This document shows, one piece after another, positions 57,301 through 64,000 of a DNA stretch of 64,000 nucleotides (within the stretch, counting starts at the first letter, position 1; every line of letters starts with the position of its first letter). The DNA comes from Isoetes taiwanensis (taxonomy: Eukaryota; Streptophyta; Lycopodiopsida; Isoetales; Isoetaceae). A model generated the notes under the pieces. It was not told the DNA's origin, made no database searches, and saw only the letters and a list, made by a program, of their open reading frames with translations. Where the stretch lies: the NCBI GenBank assembly GCA_021234155.1, contig JAJEKV010000018.1, positions 15,012,925-15,076,924 on the forward strand, read 5' to 3'. The translations under genes were made by a program, and so were the position numbers.

Positions 57301-60300
57301 CATCTCTATGATAAAAAACATGTGGATTTGTCATAGCCTCCCATGCACCTTTCAAAATATTGTGTCATAGTCGCCTTCCATTGTGAATAATTGTGATGAG
57401 TCAAAAGTTCTATTCCACAAGTAGCTGCCGATAATGAGATCTGAAAAACATCCAGACAAGAATAATAGCTTTCCATAAATAATATAATATCACTCTAAAA
57501 TTTTCGCAATCCCATCTTTAAGCAAGTTGTTATATTTGTTCAAAAAATCAACTTTGCAGGCTAGAAAAACTGAACAAAATTTGTTACTCACTCTTGCATA
57601 TTAAATTGAGCAAAACCGACTTCTCAATCCACAACTCTGGATAAGTCACAACTCTAGATCTGTCCCCAAATGCCACAGATACCCTCAAATCAATGCAACC
57701 ATCATGATCGGATAAAAAAACTCCAGCTCCTAATTTGGCAGTCTTCAAATCCGGCTCCTCTCTGTTGTAACTCCAAATCTGGCACAAATCCGACCAACTT
57801 ACGAGCCAAATATAACTGTCTTTTGCCAGTCTGGCTCCGATTTCTAAGAATCAGATGAATTCTACTGCCTTCTTCGTTAAAGATTTTGTCATAATCATTA
57901 TGGACAGAAAAGGATTTGAACTTCTCTATCTGAGCCCATGCTTTGGCTGTCATTTCCATCCCCCACATCAAGGCTCTATATAAAGCATCAATATTGAAAA
58001 GGTGAAGTTTCGCTGGAACATCTTGAAAATAAACATTTTCTTTATGGCATGGCAAGCATGGCATATCCTTTCGTGAGCTTCGCATATGCTGCATCTTCAT
58101 ACTAAAATAGGTCCACTAAGTTTTCACGCCCATGTATAACGAGAGACCACTTCCACTGCTGATCGATAAAGAGCAAGGGGCTGTGATGCATGCAAGCTTG
58201 TGACATTCCAAGTTTACTTTAAGCATATGCACTCCTCAACTAAAGCAGACCGTTCACCTCCAAGTGCTCTCTCAAGTGCCAGTAATGATGTTGAAGGACT
58301 TCAGGGGAAGAGGATATAAGTACCACATCATCCACATACAGAAGGATGGATCAGCTAAAGCAGACCCATCACCTCCAAATGCTCCTATAAAGCTTTCCAG
58401 CTCAGCAATGTACAACCAAAGAGCGTAAGGGATAAGGGGCTGCCCTGTTTAAACCCTATTGTGCTGTTTATTTCATCCTATCAGCCTCTGTGCACTCTAT
58501 TTCGTCCCAATACATTTCATAGAGTGTCAAGACGGCCTATGAAACTAGAGAGCTCCAATAATCCGAAGTTTAAAAGCCTACGAAGCATTTTTGAGGGACA
58601 GTATCAAAGGCTTTGCGGAAATACACAAAGCAGCAATACACTTTCGTTTCATGGCTTTAGCTTCCCCAATGATAGACCACAAGGTAAAAACATGATTTAT
58701 ACCATGGGATGGCATGTGGTCAGAAGAGTGGAGAACAGGTTTAGAAGAAGTTTGATAGCCCTTGCGCTTCTATATGGTTCATTCAGCAAGTTTTTTTCTA
58801 TATTCTTTCAGTTGGGCCATTTGCTAGACCCAGTAGCACATCCCAACATAAAAGAACATGGTATACCAACAAATAGAAAGCCTATGCATGAATTTTCTTG
58901 AAAATTAGCATGCGACTTCTGTTATGTGCCTTTACCTTTACAAATATTTGCATTTATGATGTTGTTAGGATTTGTATATTTTTGAAATTTTATGGCTGGT
59001 TCCTGTGTTCTGCAGATTGTGGTGCTCTGGAGAAATATCGTAAGTATGTATGTGGCGAGGAGGCCCTAAGAATTCCTGCTAACGAGCCATTCTTCTTACG
59101 CCGGCCTCTTTCTAGAGGACGGTTTAATGTATCTAAAACATACTCAATGCAGCAGGTAATGTGCAGTAAAGGAAATAAGATTTATTAACACCATGGGGGT
59201 TCTTGCATCTTGGGCTTGAATTAAATGCTACTATATAAGAAAGTGGAACCTGGATGTTATCATGTGTGGCCAGAATTTGCAGCTCCCCTGTTGCAAGAAG
59301 AGTCCATTAATGTCTAGTGGACCTACTATGTATGAGACCAAATAGATACTTTATATCTTCATCTTCTAGGAGCATCCCCCCAGGTTGAAAGTGCTAGGTA
59401 GGTCTAGCAAGTAAAAAAAGACAAAACACAGAGAGGTAAAGCTTTCTAAGAAACTTACAACTTTGATGCAGCTCATGATCTTTCTAGACCAGAAATATTT
59501 CCTGAACTCACCAAATTCAGGAGAGGTATGTTCACCAGTAAGCAGTAATGAAAGAAGGAAATCAGTTGTTCTCGTTGGGATCACTCTAAAAATGGCCAAG
59601 AGGGCTCAGGGGCCAGACAGTCCACAGTTCTTTCCAAACGAAGAAAAAGGCCACTAGGTGCATACAATCATTTTTTTCAGTCCCTTTATATGATGGCATT
59701 ACACTGCTGACCTGGCATATTGCATGCCTGTTGGTGACATCCACAGTCACGCTCCACTTTCTTTAGTTATTACCTTCACTAGCTAGAATGTTTCTATTAG
59801 GCGCCTGTATGCATGGTATTCAGAGCTCAGGGCTGGGATGGAAGTCAGTGGCGCTTCAATTTGAAAACTCACAAGCTGTATTGGATTGGTACGGGCTTTT
59901 CAACACGTCTGATCTTATTCAAAAGATAGTTTCAGAAGCCTTGCAATGCTTTCCAAGATTGTATGATAAGAGGTTTTTTTGATATAATTCTCAGGATCCT
60001 GAAGTGGAATCATCATATCTTGATAAATTTTCAGTCACCTAGCCGGTTTTCAGGTGGAAAAGCTTAGGATCAGAAGATCTTTTGCGTTCACGACGGAATT
60101 ATCATACGTTGGTTTGGTGGTTCTGATTTGGTTGGATCTAATCGATTTGATTAAGGGTTTGGGTAAGGTTTGGCATCCAATTGATTTATGTGGCGAAGAT
60201 CTGGGAGCCGGATTTGAAGATTTGGATTAGAGTTATGTGTCCTCATGGTCTTCTAGCATGCCATGTCATGCCATGCCATGTTGCACAATTTTTATGTTAA

Positions 60301-61948
60301 GTGCAAAGAATGTCGACAATTGGTCGAACATCTGCTAGGTCCACGAACTTTTCTTTTGCCCGGAGCTCCTGCTGGCGAAGCTGCTGGGTATGTTCAAGAT
60401 TTCGAGATCTGTCTTATCCCATTCTATTTGCCATCTATACTTCAGATTTATTTCTCAATCCTGAGATTTTCTTAAGCAGTGGTGGCAAGGCCATAAAGAG
60501 GCTTGTTGCCAGGAGCAGCTTGCAGTGTACAGGCTTGGGGTCGTTATCAGAAAAAGCTTGTAGTGTGTGTGCATGCCTGAGGCTTGTTGCAGGAGACGCT
60601 AGATCAGTTCGTCCTATTTCTCCTTCCTCATGTGTCCTCCTTTTTCGCAAACGCTAATAATGTGGGACTGCCCAATGTTATCCTAAGGTTGTTAGACATG
60701 TTAGTTAATGTGCAAATATATCTTGTACATAATGTTACTTATTATGAAAGTAAAAGTCTACTTTCTAATTGTGGCCCTGTAGAGATGTTTTTGCGATTTG
60801 GACTTTTTTGAATAAGAGAATAATCTTTTTGGTTGGTCTCCTAATCTGGCGTCTCTTCTTCTCTCCTCCGCTTGCTAACCTAGGTTATGTGACAAAATAT
60901 CCAGGACGTTGTAGAAAACTATTATATAGGAAAATTTCCAATATATCCCTCAAGGTCTATAAATACTCTCCAATTGAAGAGTATTTTTGGAAATATGGTA
61001 ATATAGTTTTTGTAGCTCCCCAAATTTAAAAGTTGTCTTCACGAACATCTTAGATTAGAATAAGATATTTCCAACAAGCTCAAATTCATCTGAATCGGAT
61101 TTGAAATTCCCAAGTTATGCTCATTTGTTTTGTCTTCTATAACAAATTTTTAGAACACTATAACTTTAAGATTCCAACTCTGTTTTAGATTATTCTACTG
61201 CTGCTTGGGTCTCACTCTCATCTATAAGTTTCATGAAGGGCCCCTTTATAGATCATCAATCAGAAAAAGGTTTATTGCCTTTTAAGCCAAATCCCTTGTT
61301 TCTTTCTGGGGGGTATTTTTGGAATACTTGCAAACTTGAGGGGTATATCTGGAATTTTCCCTTGAGGATATTCAGAAAATTGGACGTGTACAATTGTCTT
61401 TTAGTGGATACATCCTTGGAGGAGGCCCGCCTGTCTGCCACATACATAACATTGGATTTGATGCCAACTTCCAATGAATCCCATGCATTCGAACGTAAAT
61501 TCACTTAGAAACAGTCTTGTTCACAATCTCCTTGTTGAAACCTCTGGAATTCCTCTTGAGACTGCAACAAAGCTCCGGCACTTGCAAACACGAACTGAAA
61601 TAGCTATCCCTAAGTACATCTGCATCAACCTCACACCTCCTTCCAGGTAAACCTCAAGGTCTCCTAACAAACTTGTCTAAATCAGGCAGGAAATAACTAT
61701 TAGGGAGCTAGCATCTGCTTTCAGAAGACAAGAGACTCGATCTAGGATAGGGGTCTTATTTTGTGGGAACAGTTTTCTCCTTGCTAATTTCCTTCATATA
61801 TTCATCTGACAAGGGACTAAACTGCAGGTTTGTGGCGACCTTTCCACCATATGGAATTGGATGCTAACTGAGAAGCTCTTTTTGCCATTAGAAAGCCGCC
61901 AAAATCTGTCCGTTCTCTTGGTTGCGCCTGATACACTTGACAACCGAG
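45697..61948 (+). CDS. ARP9: Actin-related protein 9-like gene, exons 1-7 (3' end outside window)
   Basis: Seven exons join without a stop into 242 codons: 45697-45787, 45854-45987, 46053-46109, 49356-49415, 50316-50439, 59016-59155 and 61828-61948. All introns are GT-AG and every junction keeps phase. The protein follows plant ARP9: [42 protein letters not shown], a PWTDV motif, [16 protein letters not shown], and [12 protein letters not shown] with VAPDTLDNR (actin-fold strands). ARP9 is a nuclear actin-like protein of the ARP8 class linked to chromatin remodelling; the exact role here is inferred. The ATG at 45697 is set by an in-frame TGA two codons upstream. About half the protein should lie beyond 64000. 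Introns 3, 5 and 7 hold transposon debris. Confidence 0.88.
45854..45987 (+). CDS. ARP9: ARP9-like exon 2
   Basis: The exon follows TTATTAG. It completes NPG and reads [20 protein letters not shown] through to VREQS, residues 31-75. The donor is TCG|GTACCT and the next intron is 65 bp. Confidence 0.88.
46053..46109 (+). CDS. ARP9: ARP9-like exon 3
   Basis: The exon follows GTTTTTCAG and reads [19 protein letters not shown], residues 76-94. Its length and position match the corresponding plant ARP9 stretch although the sequence is diverged. The donor is ATG|GTATGT. Confidence 0.8.
46453..46960 (+). mobile_element. LINE ORF2 C-terminal fragment in ARP9 intron 3
   Basis: [20 protein letters not shown] and [20 protein letters not shown] are near-copies of the minus-strand LINE at 51440-52140 ([19 protein letters not shown] and VELKEHFIF). 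Both belong to one LINE family with an E/K-EHFIF...P-Y-RGRY C-terminal block. Stops and frameshifts abound. Confidence 0.8.
46961..48339. other. ARP9 intron 3 sequence, mostly unassigned
   Basis: One open piece near 47965-48085 reads [20 protein letters not shown] and [15 protein letters not shown], ending near a GTAAGC word. It looks coding but I cannot identify it. Nothing else stands out. Confidence 0.3.
48340..48960 (-). mobile_element. Copia fragment: LTR end, primer site and gag start
   Basis: On the minus strand the LTR ends TTCAACA near 48800, followed by TGGTACCAGAGC (48788-48799). This is the initiator-Met primer site with one mismatch. Downstream is a gag-like frame (48544-48359) with [20 protein letters not shown]. 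The other parts of the element are absent. It lies in ARP9 intron 3 in antisense. Confidence 0.7.
49356..49415 (+). CDS. ARP9: ARP9-like exon 4
   Basis: The exon follows CTTTTGCAG and reads [20 protein letters not shown], residues 95-114, with a GTTAAG donor. The assignment rests on phase and spacing (an L-G-I-N-Y block in place of the usual L-K-I-P-F), so it is less sure than its neighbours. Confidence 0.65.
50316..50439 (+). CDS. ARP9: ARP9-like exon 5
   Basis: The exon follows GAGGTAG, begins [12 protein letters not shown] and contains [12 protein letters not shown], residues 115-155. The donor is GACAG|GTACTC and the phase matches exon 6. The next intron is 8.6 kb. Confidence 0.75.
50650..50780. 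repeat. Low-complexity C-, A- and G-runs
   Basis: Runs of C (50648-50658), A (50671-50685) and a CCCCCGGGGGGGGGCGGGGG tract (50752-50771) occur together at the start of ARP9 intron 5. Confidence 0.8.
50798..51440. other. ARP9 intron 5, left, unassigned
   Basis: A minus-strand frame (51109-50798) reads [20 protein letters not shown] and may be an upstream LINE ORF2 piece, because LINE sequence of the same strand follows. The match is too weak to state. Confidence 0.25.
51440..52960 (-). mobile_element. LINE ORF2 RT-thumb and C-terminal region, (CT)n-interrupted
   Basis: From 52960 downward the minus strand reads [45 protein letters not shown], then [19 protein letters not shown]. It ends with [17 protein letters not shown] and RGRYHCLF, a Cys-containing LINE C-terminus (51935-51465). 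A Lys-rich tail follows. Frameshifts occur near 52200 and 51940. It lies antisense in ARP9 intron 5. Confidence 0.85.
52811..52879. repeat. (CT)n microsatellite, about 69 bp
   Basis: An uninterrupted CT dinucleotide tract sits inside the LINE reverse transcriptase region. Translated, it gives an artefactual RERERE frame. Confidence 0.97.
52961..53943. other. ARP9 intron 5, unassigned
   Basis: No recognised gene or element. A 26-bp word (AGAAAGAAGAATCACCA, then AGGACTCCTGTTAGA) is tandemly repeated at 53008-53070. Confidence 0.35.
53944..54261 (-). other. Unidentified 105-codon open frame
   Basis: The frame reads [40 protein letters not shown] and [18 protein letters not shown]. It looks coding rather than random and abuts the 3' LTR of the Copia element at 54272. 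I recognise no family. It could be a transduced host exon or the remnant of another element. Confidence 0.3.
54272..54646 (-). repeat. Copia 3' LTR with nested SINE-like insert
   Basis: The outer parts match the 5' LTR remnant (TGAAGAATCTCT, AGTGAATTGAAGGAATAGAG, then GGGAGAC). About 190 bp absent from the 5' LTR separate them. Confidence 0.8.
54308..54498 (-). mobile_element. tRNA-derived SINE-like insertion with ATCT tail
   Basis: On the minus strand TGGCTAGTCCATTGGATTAG (A-box-like, near 54478-54459) and GTTCAAGTCTC (B-box-like, 54441-54431) are spaced as in a tRNA. After about 65 bp more it ends in a (ATCT)n tail, seen as (GATA)n at 54312-54364. It interrupts the Copia 3' LTR. Pol III transcription is inferred from the boxes only. 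Confidence 0.6.
54640..55398 (-). pseudogene. Copia RNase H region
   Basis: The sequence reads [51 protein letters not shown] and RTGYVSFF. After a frameshift, YCDNIGYSS and [16 protein letters not shown] complete the order of Copia RNase H motifs. Two or more frameshifts break it. Confidence 0.85.
55355..56240 (-). repeat. 214-bp tandem duplication within Copia RT, split by a MITE
   Basis: 55355-55568 and 56027-56240 are near-identical and both encode [26 protein letters not shown] and [13 protein letters not shown]. The copy at 56027-56240 continues naturally into upstream RT. The other copy carries the MITE at its edge. Confidence 0.92.
55568..56012. mobile_element. MITE-like element with 34-bp terminal inverted repeats
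   Basis: The left end GATAGTCTTACCCTAGATTG and the right end (reverse complement GATAGTCTTACCCTGGATTG) continue into GGGGGATCCCGGAGG on both sides, with one mismatch in 34. Flanks AGTGCATGA (55561-55569) and CGTGCGTGA (56013-56021) look like a 9-bp target duplication with two changes, which would fit a Mutator-like element. Inside, GATCCCGGAGGACGGGATC-type palindromes and CTGCGCAGT words recur in mirrored positions. It has no coding capacity. Confidence 0.82.
56241..56551 (-). pseudogene. Copia RT palm region
   Basis: The frame runs from 56551 ([20 protein letters not shown]) through [20 protein letters not shown] and [14 protein letters not shown], the Copia catalytic Y-V-D-D. It continues in frame into the duplicated copy to 56045. 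Confidence 0.9.
56931..57589. other. ARP9 intron 5, unassigned
   Basis: A roughly 85-bp direct repeat (TGATTGTTCCAGAGAAGT and ATTCTCTTGCAGCTCAACAT) lies at about 57003-57075 and 57088-57165. Nothing else is recognised. Confidence 0.5.
57590..58700 (-). mobile_element. LINE reverse transcriptase fragment
   Basis: Reading the minus strand from 58700: [15 protein letters not shown] (first Asp block, near 58610), then [18 protein letters not shown] (catalytic block, about 58335-58285), then [20 protein letters not shown] and [14 protein letters not shown] (58040-57890). Frames shift between blocks. It is a decayed LINE in antisense within ARP9 intron 5. Confidence 0.8.
58701..59015. other. End of ARP9 intron 5
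   Basis: No element recognised; the acceptor TTCTGCAG is at 59015. Confidence 0.4.
59016..59155 (+). CDS. ARP9: ARP9-like exon 6
   Basis: The exon follows TTCTGCAG and reads [20 protein letters not shown], then [19 protein letters not shown], residues 156-202. It is the most conserved ARP9 stretch in the window. The donor is CAG|GTAATG. Confidence 0.9.
59156..61827. other. ARP9 intron 6, no element recognised
   Basis: AT-rich with a small CATGC-repeat (CATGCCATGTCATGCCATGC near 60256-60275) and an inverted pair around 60955 and 61340 (GGGTATATCTGGAATTTTCC against GAAAATTTCCAATATATCCC). The latter suggests that a fold-back segment of about 0.4 kb is present. Confidence 0.4.
61828..61948 (+). 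CDS. ARP9: ARP9-like exon 7
   Basis: The exon follows ACTGCAG and reads [20 protein letters not shown] and [14 protein letters not shown], residues 203-242 plus one base. The donor is CGAG|GTATGC. No further exon is visible before the window ends. Confidence 0.9.
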
Positions 61949-63207
61949 GTATGCATTTGTCTTTCGAGATAGCAGTGTTTTTCAGGTCAAACAGCTTCCG
62001 CATTTGATGTAATACAGATGGCCCATTTTCTCTAAACAACACTTACACATTTTTTGCCTAATCACTGTCATGGCAATTTTTGCCAAATTGAACTTCTGAT
62101 GCCGCGTGCTTTTCGATCTTGAATTAAGAAGCTATTGACCTTCACCTTTATATTGATCTCTGAAGGAATTATGTAACTGCAGCATTTTCTTTTATCTGTT
62201 CCAACTCAACCTTTAGAAGCGGAATAAGTACTTGAATTTGTAAGTATGTTAGAAACAGAAAATAATCAAGCTAAGTGCACACAGGATCACAAGAGGAATA
62301 TGTCCACCACAGCCCATGGGACAGCAGAAATAACTTGCCACCCAATCTTGATGCTCTTGTATCTTCTTCATTCTTCAAGGATGACCACAAGCCGAATATG
62401 GCCACAGCTCATGGACAGCAGGAACGATGAAATAATTCACCATGAAACCTTGAGCTCAAATGAATCTGAACTCCCCACTGACCTGAGAGCTGGCACACAA
62501 GAGGAGCATATCACTAGACATTCTGATCTCCAGATTCATGAGATTCCAGATCCCTGTAACTGCCTTTTATATAGGGGATATGACGGCTATATGGCTGTTT
62601 TACCCTTCTATGCCCTTATGGGATGCACCTCAGAAGGCGTCACCAAGTACCAAATCCATAGTGCGTTGGATGATACCCATGATCTCAGATCAGTCTACGC
62701 CGACTGCTACCGTTTCCAAGTCAAAATCTCAACAAAGTATGAAGTTCCAACTAATCTAAGCAAATGGACAATTATACCTTCTTTAGTAGCTTCGCTTCTT
62801 GCACCTATTAGATGTTCTTTTAGATTCTTCGACTTAGATTATAATCTACGAGACTAGTGCATCGATCTAAATGCAACTGTTCATTTTTCTTTCTGATCAA
62901 TGTCTGCCTTCCTAAGCCTGTAAGTGCGTCCAATATTTCCAAATAAAGTGAATGCCCGTGACAGTCGTCTGAATCTATTTCTTTCAAATATAACCCAGAA
63001 CTCTGTCACGGTCGTCCAATGTGACTGCTTATGATTAGTCACAAACTGACTCAACACTTCCACAAAAAAAGGTGTAGGCAGGACATCACCAAGCGCTTGA
63101 ATAAAACGTGGCATCAAATTCCACACGCGTGCCTGGTTCAATGGGCTTTATAACAGCCTAAATCTTCTGTCCAACATATTTCTGTTGAGAAAGGTTGATG
63201 TCGTCAG
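61949..63207 (+). other. ARP9 intron 7 with an unidentified 203-codon frame
   Basis: The open frame 62246-62857 reads MLETENNQAKCTQDHKRNMS, ELPTDLRAGTQEEHITRHSD and RGYDGYMAVLPFYALMGCTS. It has no initiating context or family I recognise. Being intronic and unsupported, it may be chance or retroelement-derived. Confidence 0.25.
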
Positions 63208-64000
63208 GTGTTTTCTCTCTCCTATTTCTTGGTCCTTGGAAAGTTGGACATATGCATGGTATTATTAAAGCTTATGAATGTGCAGAAGCGTTTTTTATTA
63301 AGTGAGCTTGGTGTAAAGCCACAAACTCCATATTGCATGATGTTGGCTGAGACAGGCATGTTACCCTTAGAAGTGGAAGCCCTATGCAGAACAATAACTT
63401 TTGTTAATAGGGTTCTCACAATGGAAGTGGATAGATTTCCTCGCCTAGCCCTTGAGCAATCCAAGGATAAGGGGTGGTATTGTGAAGTGAGAAAATGGAG
63501 TACCAAGTGGCTTGGACAAAATGTGTGGCCGAAGTCAACTAAGTACAAAGAAGTTTATGGGGAGGTGAAGGCTTGTGCCCTGAAGGAAATGTGGAAGCTT
63601 GAACCTGACGGAGATGTTAAAAAAAGGTTCTATCTTGATGATATATATAAGCTGGACACATATGAAGAACAGGAGTATTTGCTTGCAAACATCAACAGAA
63701 AGAACCGCATGTTAATTTCTCAGTTACGGTTATCATCGCATCACCTACATGTTGAAACAGGTAGATGGAATGGAACATCTTGAAGTGAGAGATTTTGCCT
63801 AGGATGCCTAGACCCTGAAGTTGAAACAGAGAAGCACGCATTTCTGGAATGTTCAGCTTATGAGAATATTAGAACCAAATATGATATACAGAGCCAGACC
63901 TTGAGAGAGCTACTAGAAATACCTGCACATAAGTTAAGTGCTTATCTTAGGGATGTTTGGATGGAGCGTACAGACATTATAAACTTATTTAATCTTATGG
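63208..64000 (+). mobile_element. LINE ORF2 C-terminal region, running off the window
   Basis: RTITFVNRVLTMEVDRFPRL, LISQLRLSSHHLHVETGRWN and, after a TGA at 63781, CLGCLDPEVETEKHAFLECS form the thumb and Cys-His end of a LINE ORF2. H-L-x-V/L-ETGRW is shared with the LINE at 41053-41577. The 3' UTR lies beyond the window. Confidence 0.82.

Noticed and set aside
62246-62857. A 203-codon frame as a host gene
   Set aside because: No family motif, no splice context and a position within an ARP9 intron; length alone is not enough.
1-64000. CRISPR arrays, rRNA genes or bacterial operons
   Set aside because: No regularly spaced identical repeats with unique spacers, no rRNA sequence, and spliced plant genes with LTR elements throughout.

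Overview
This window is repeat-dominated nuclear DNA from a land plant. The one host gene that reads open is a plant-type actin-related protein (ARP9-like) with GT-AG introns. Around it lie debris of two other plant housekeeping genes (TFIIH subunit TFB1 and pyruvate dehydrogenase E2), PPR pseudogenes, Copia and Gypsy LTR retrotransposons with initiator-Met-type primer sites, and GC-rich LINEs. The large genome implied by the nested repeats and the PPR debris would fit a seed-free plant such as a fern, but that is inference; the species cannot be fixed from the sequence.

Layout. 1-2700: AT-rich repeat sequence with no recognised gene. 2700-11900: one Ty3/Gypsy element, originally on the minus strand. 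It took a 5'-truncated LINE into its integrase, and its middle (about 4068-11250) was then inverted, which explains why LTR, LINE and integrase halves point the wrong way. Its archaeal-type RNase H domain lies between protease and reverse transcriptase, which is not the usual order. 11590-13625 is repeated almost identically at 18366-21237 (with an extra 0.8-kb insertion); between and after the copies lie a TFB1 pseudogene (14.4-15.2 kb) and tandem PPR-pseudogene units. One PPR unit is split by a textbook 1,961-bp solo LTR (21947-23907, target duplication GGGCT), and the uninterrupted site is preserved in the neighbouring unit.

25461-37508: a Copia element with intact termini (target duplication AAGAG, 558-bp 5' LTR, primer site, purine tract). 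Its integrase region is missing and a LINE fragment sits in its place. Its 3' LTR holds a 7.76-kb insertion (29641-37396) that is strongly T-rich on the plus strand, has no recognisable protein, is built of degenerate direct repeats, is bounded by hairpin and inverted-repeat motifs, and ends in a partial head-to-tail second unit. I recognise no family for it; it is the best candidate here for something undescribed.

37.6-45.7 kb: LINE 3' ends, a degenerate PDH-E2 fragment and unassigned exon-like pieces. 45697-61948: seven in-phase exons of an ARP9-like gene (242 codons, open, running off the window), with introns 3, 5 and 7 filled by LINE, Copia, SINE-like and MITE-like insertions. The last 0.8 kb is another LINE C-terminus.

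A recurring theme is a LINE family with a conserved 3' hairpin that keeps pairing through compensatory changes, followed by different microsatellite tails (TTCC, TCCTG or TTCTA).
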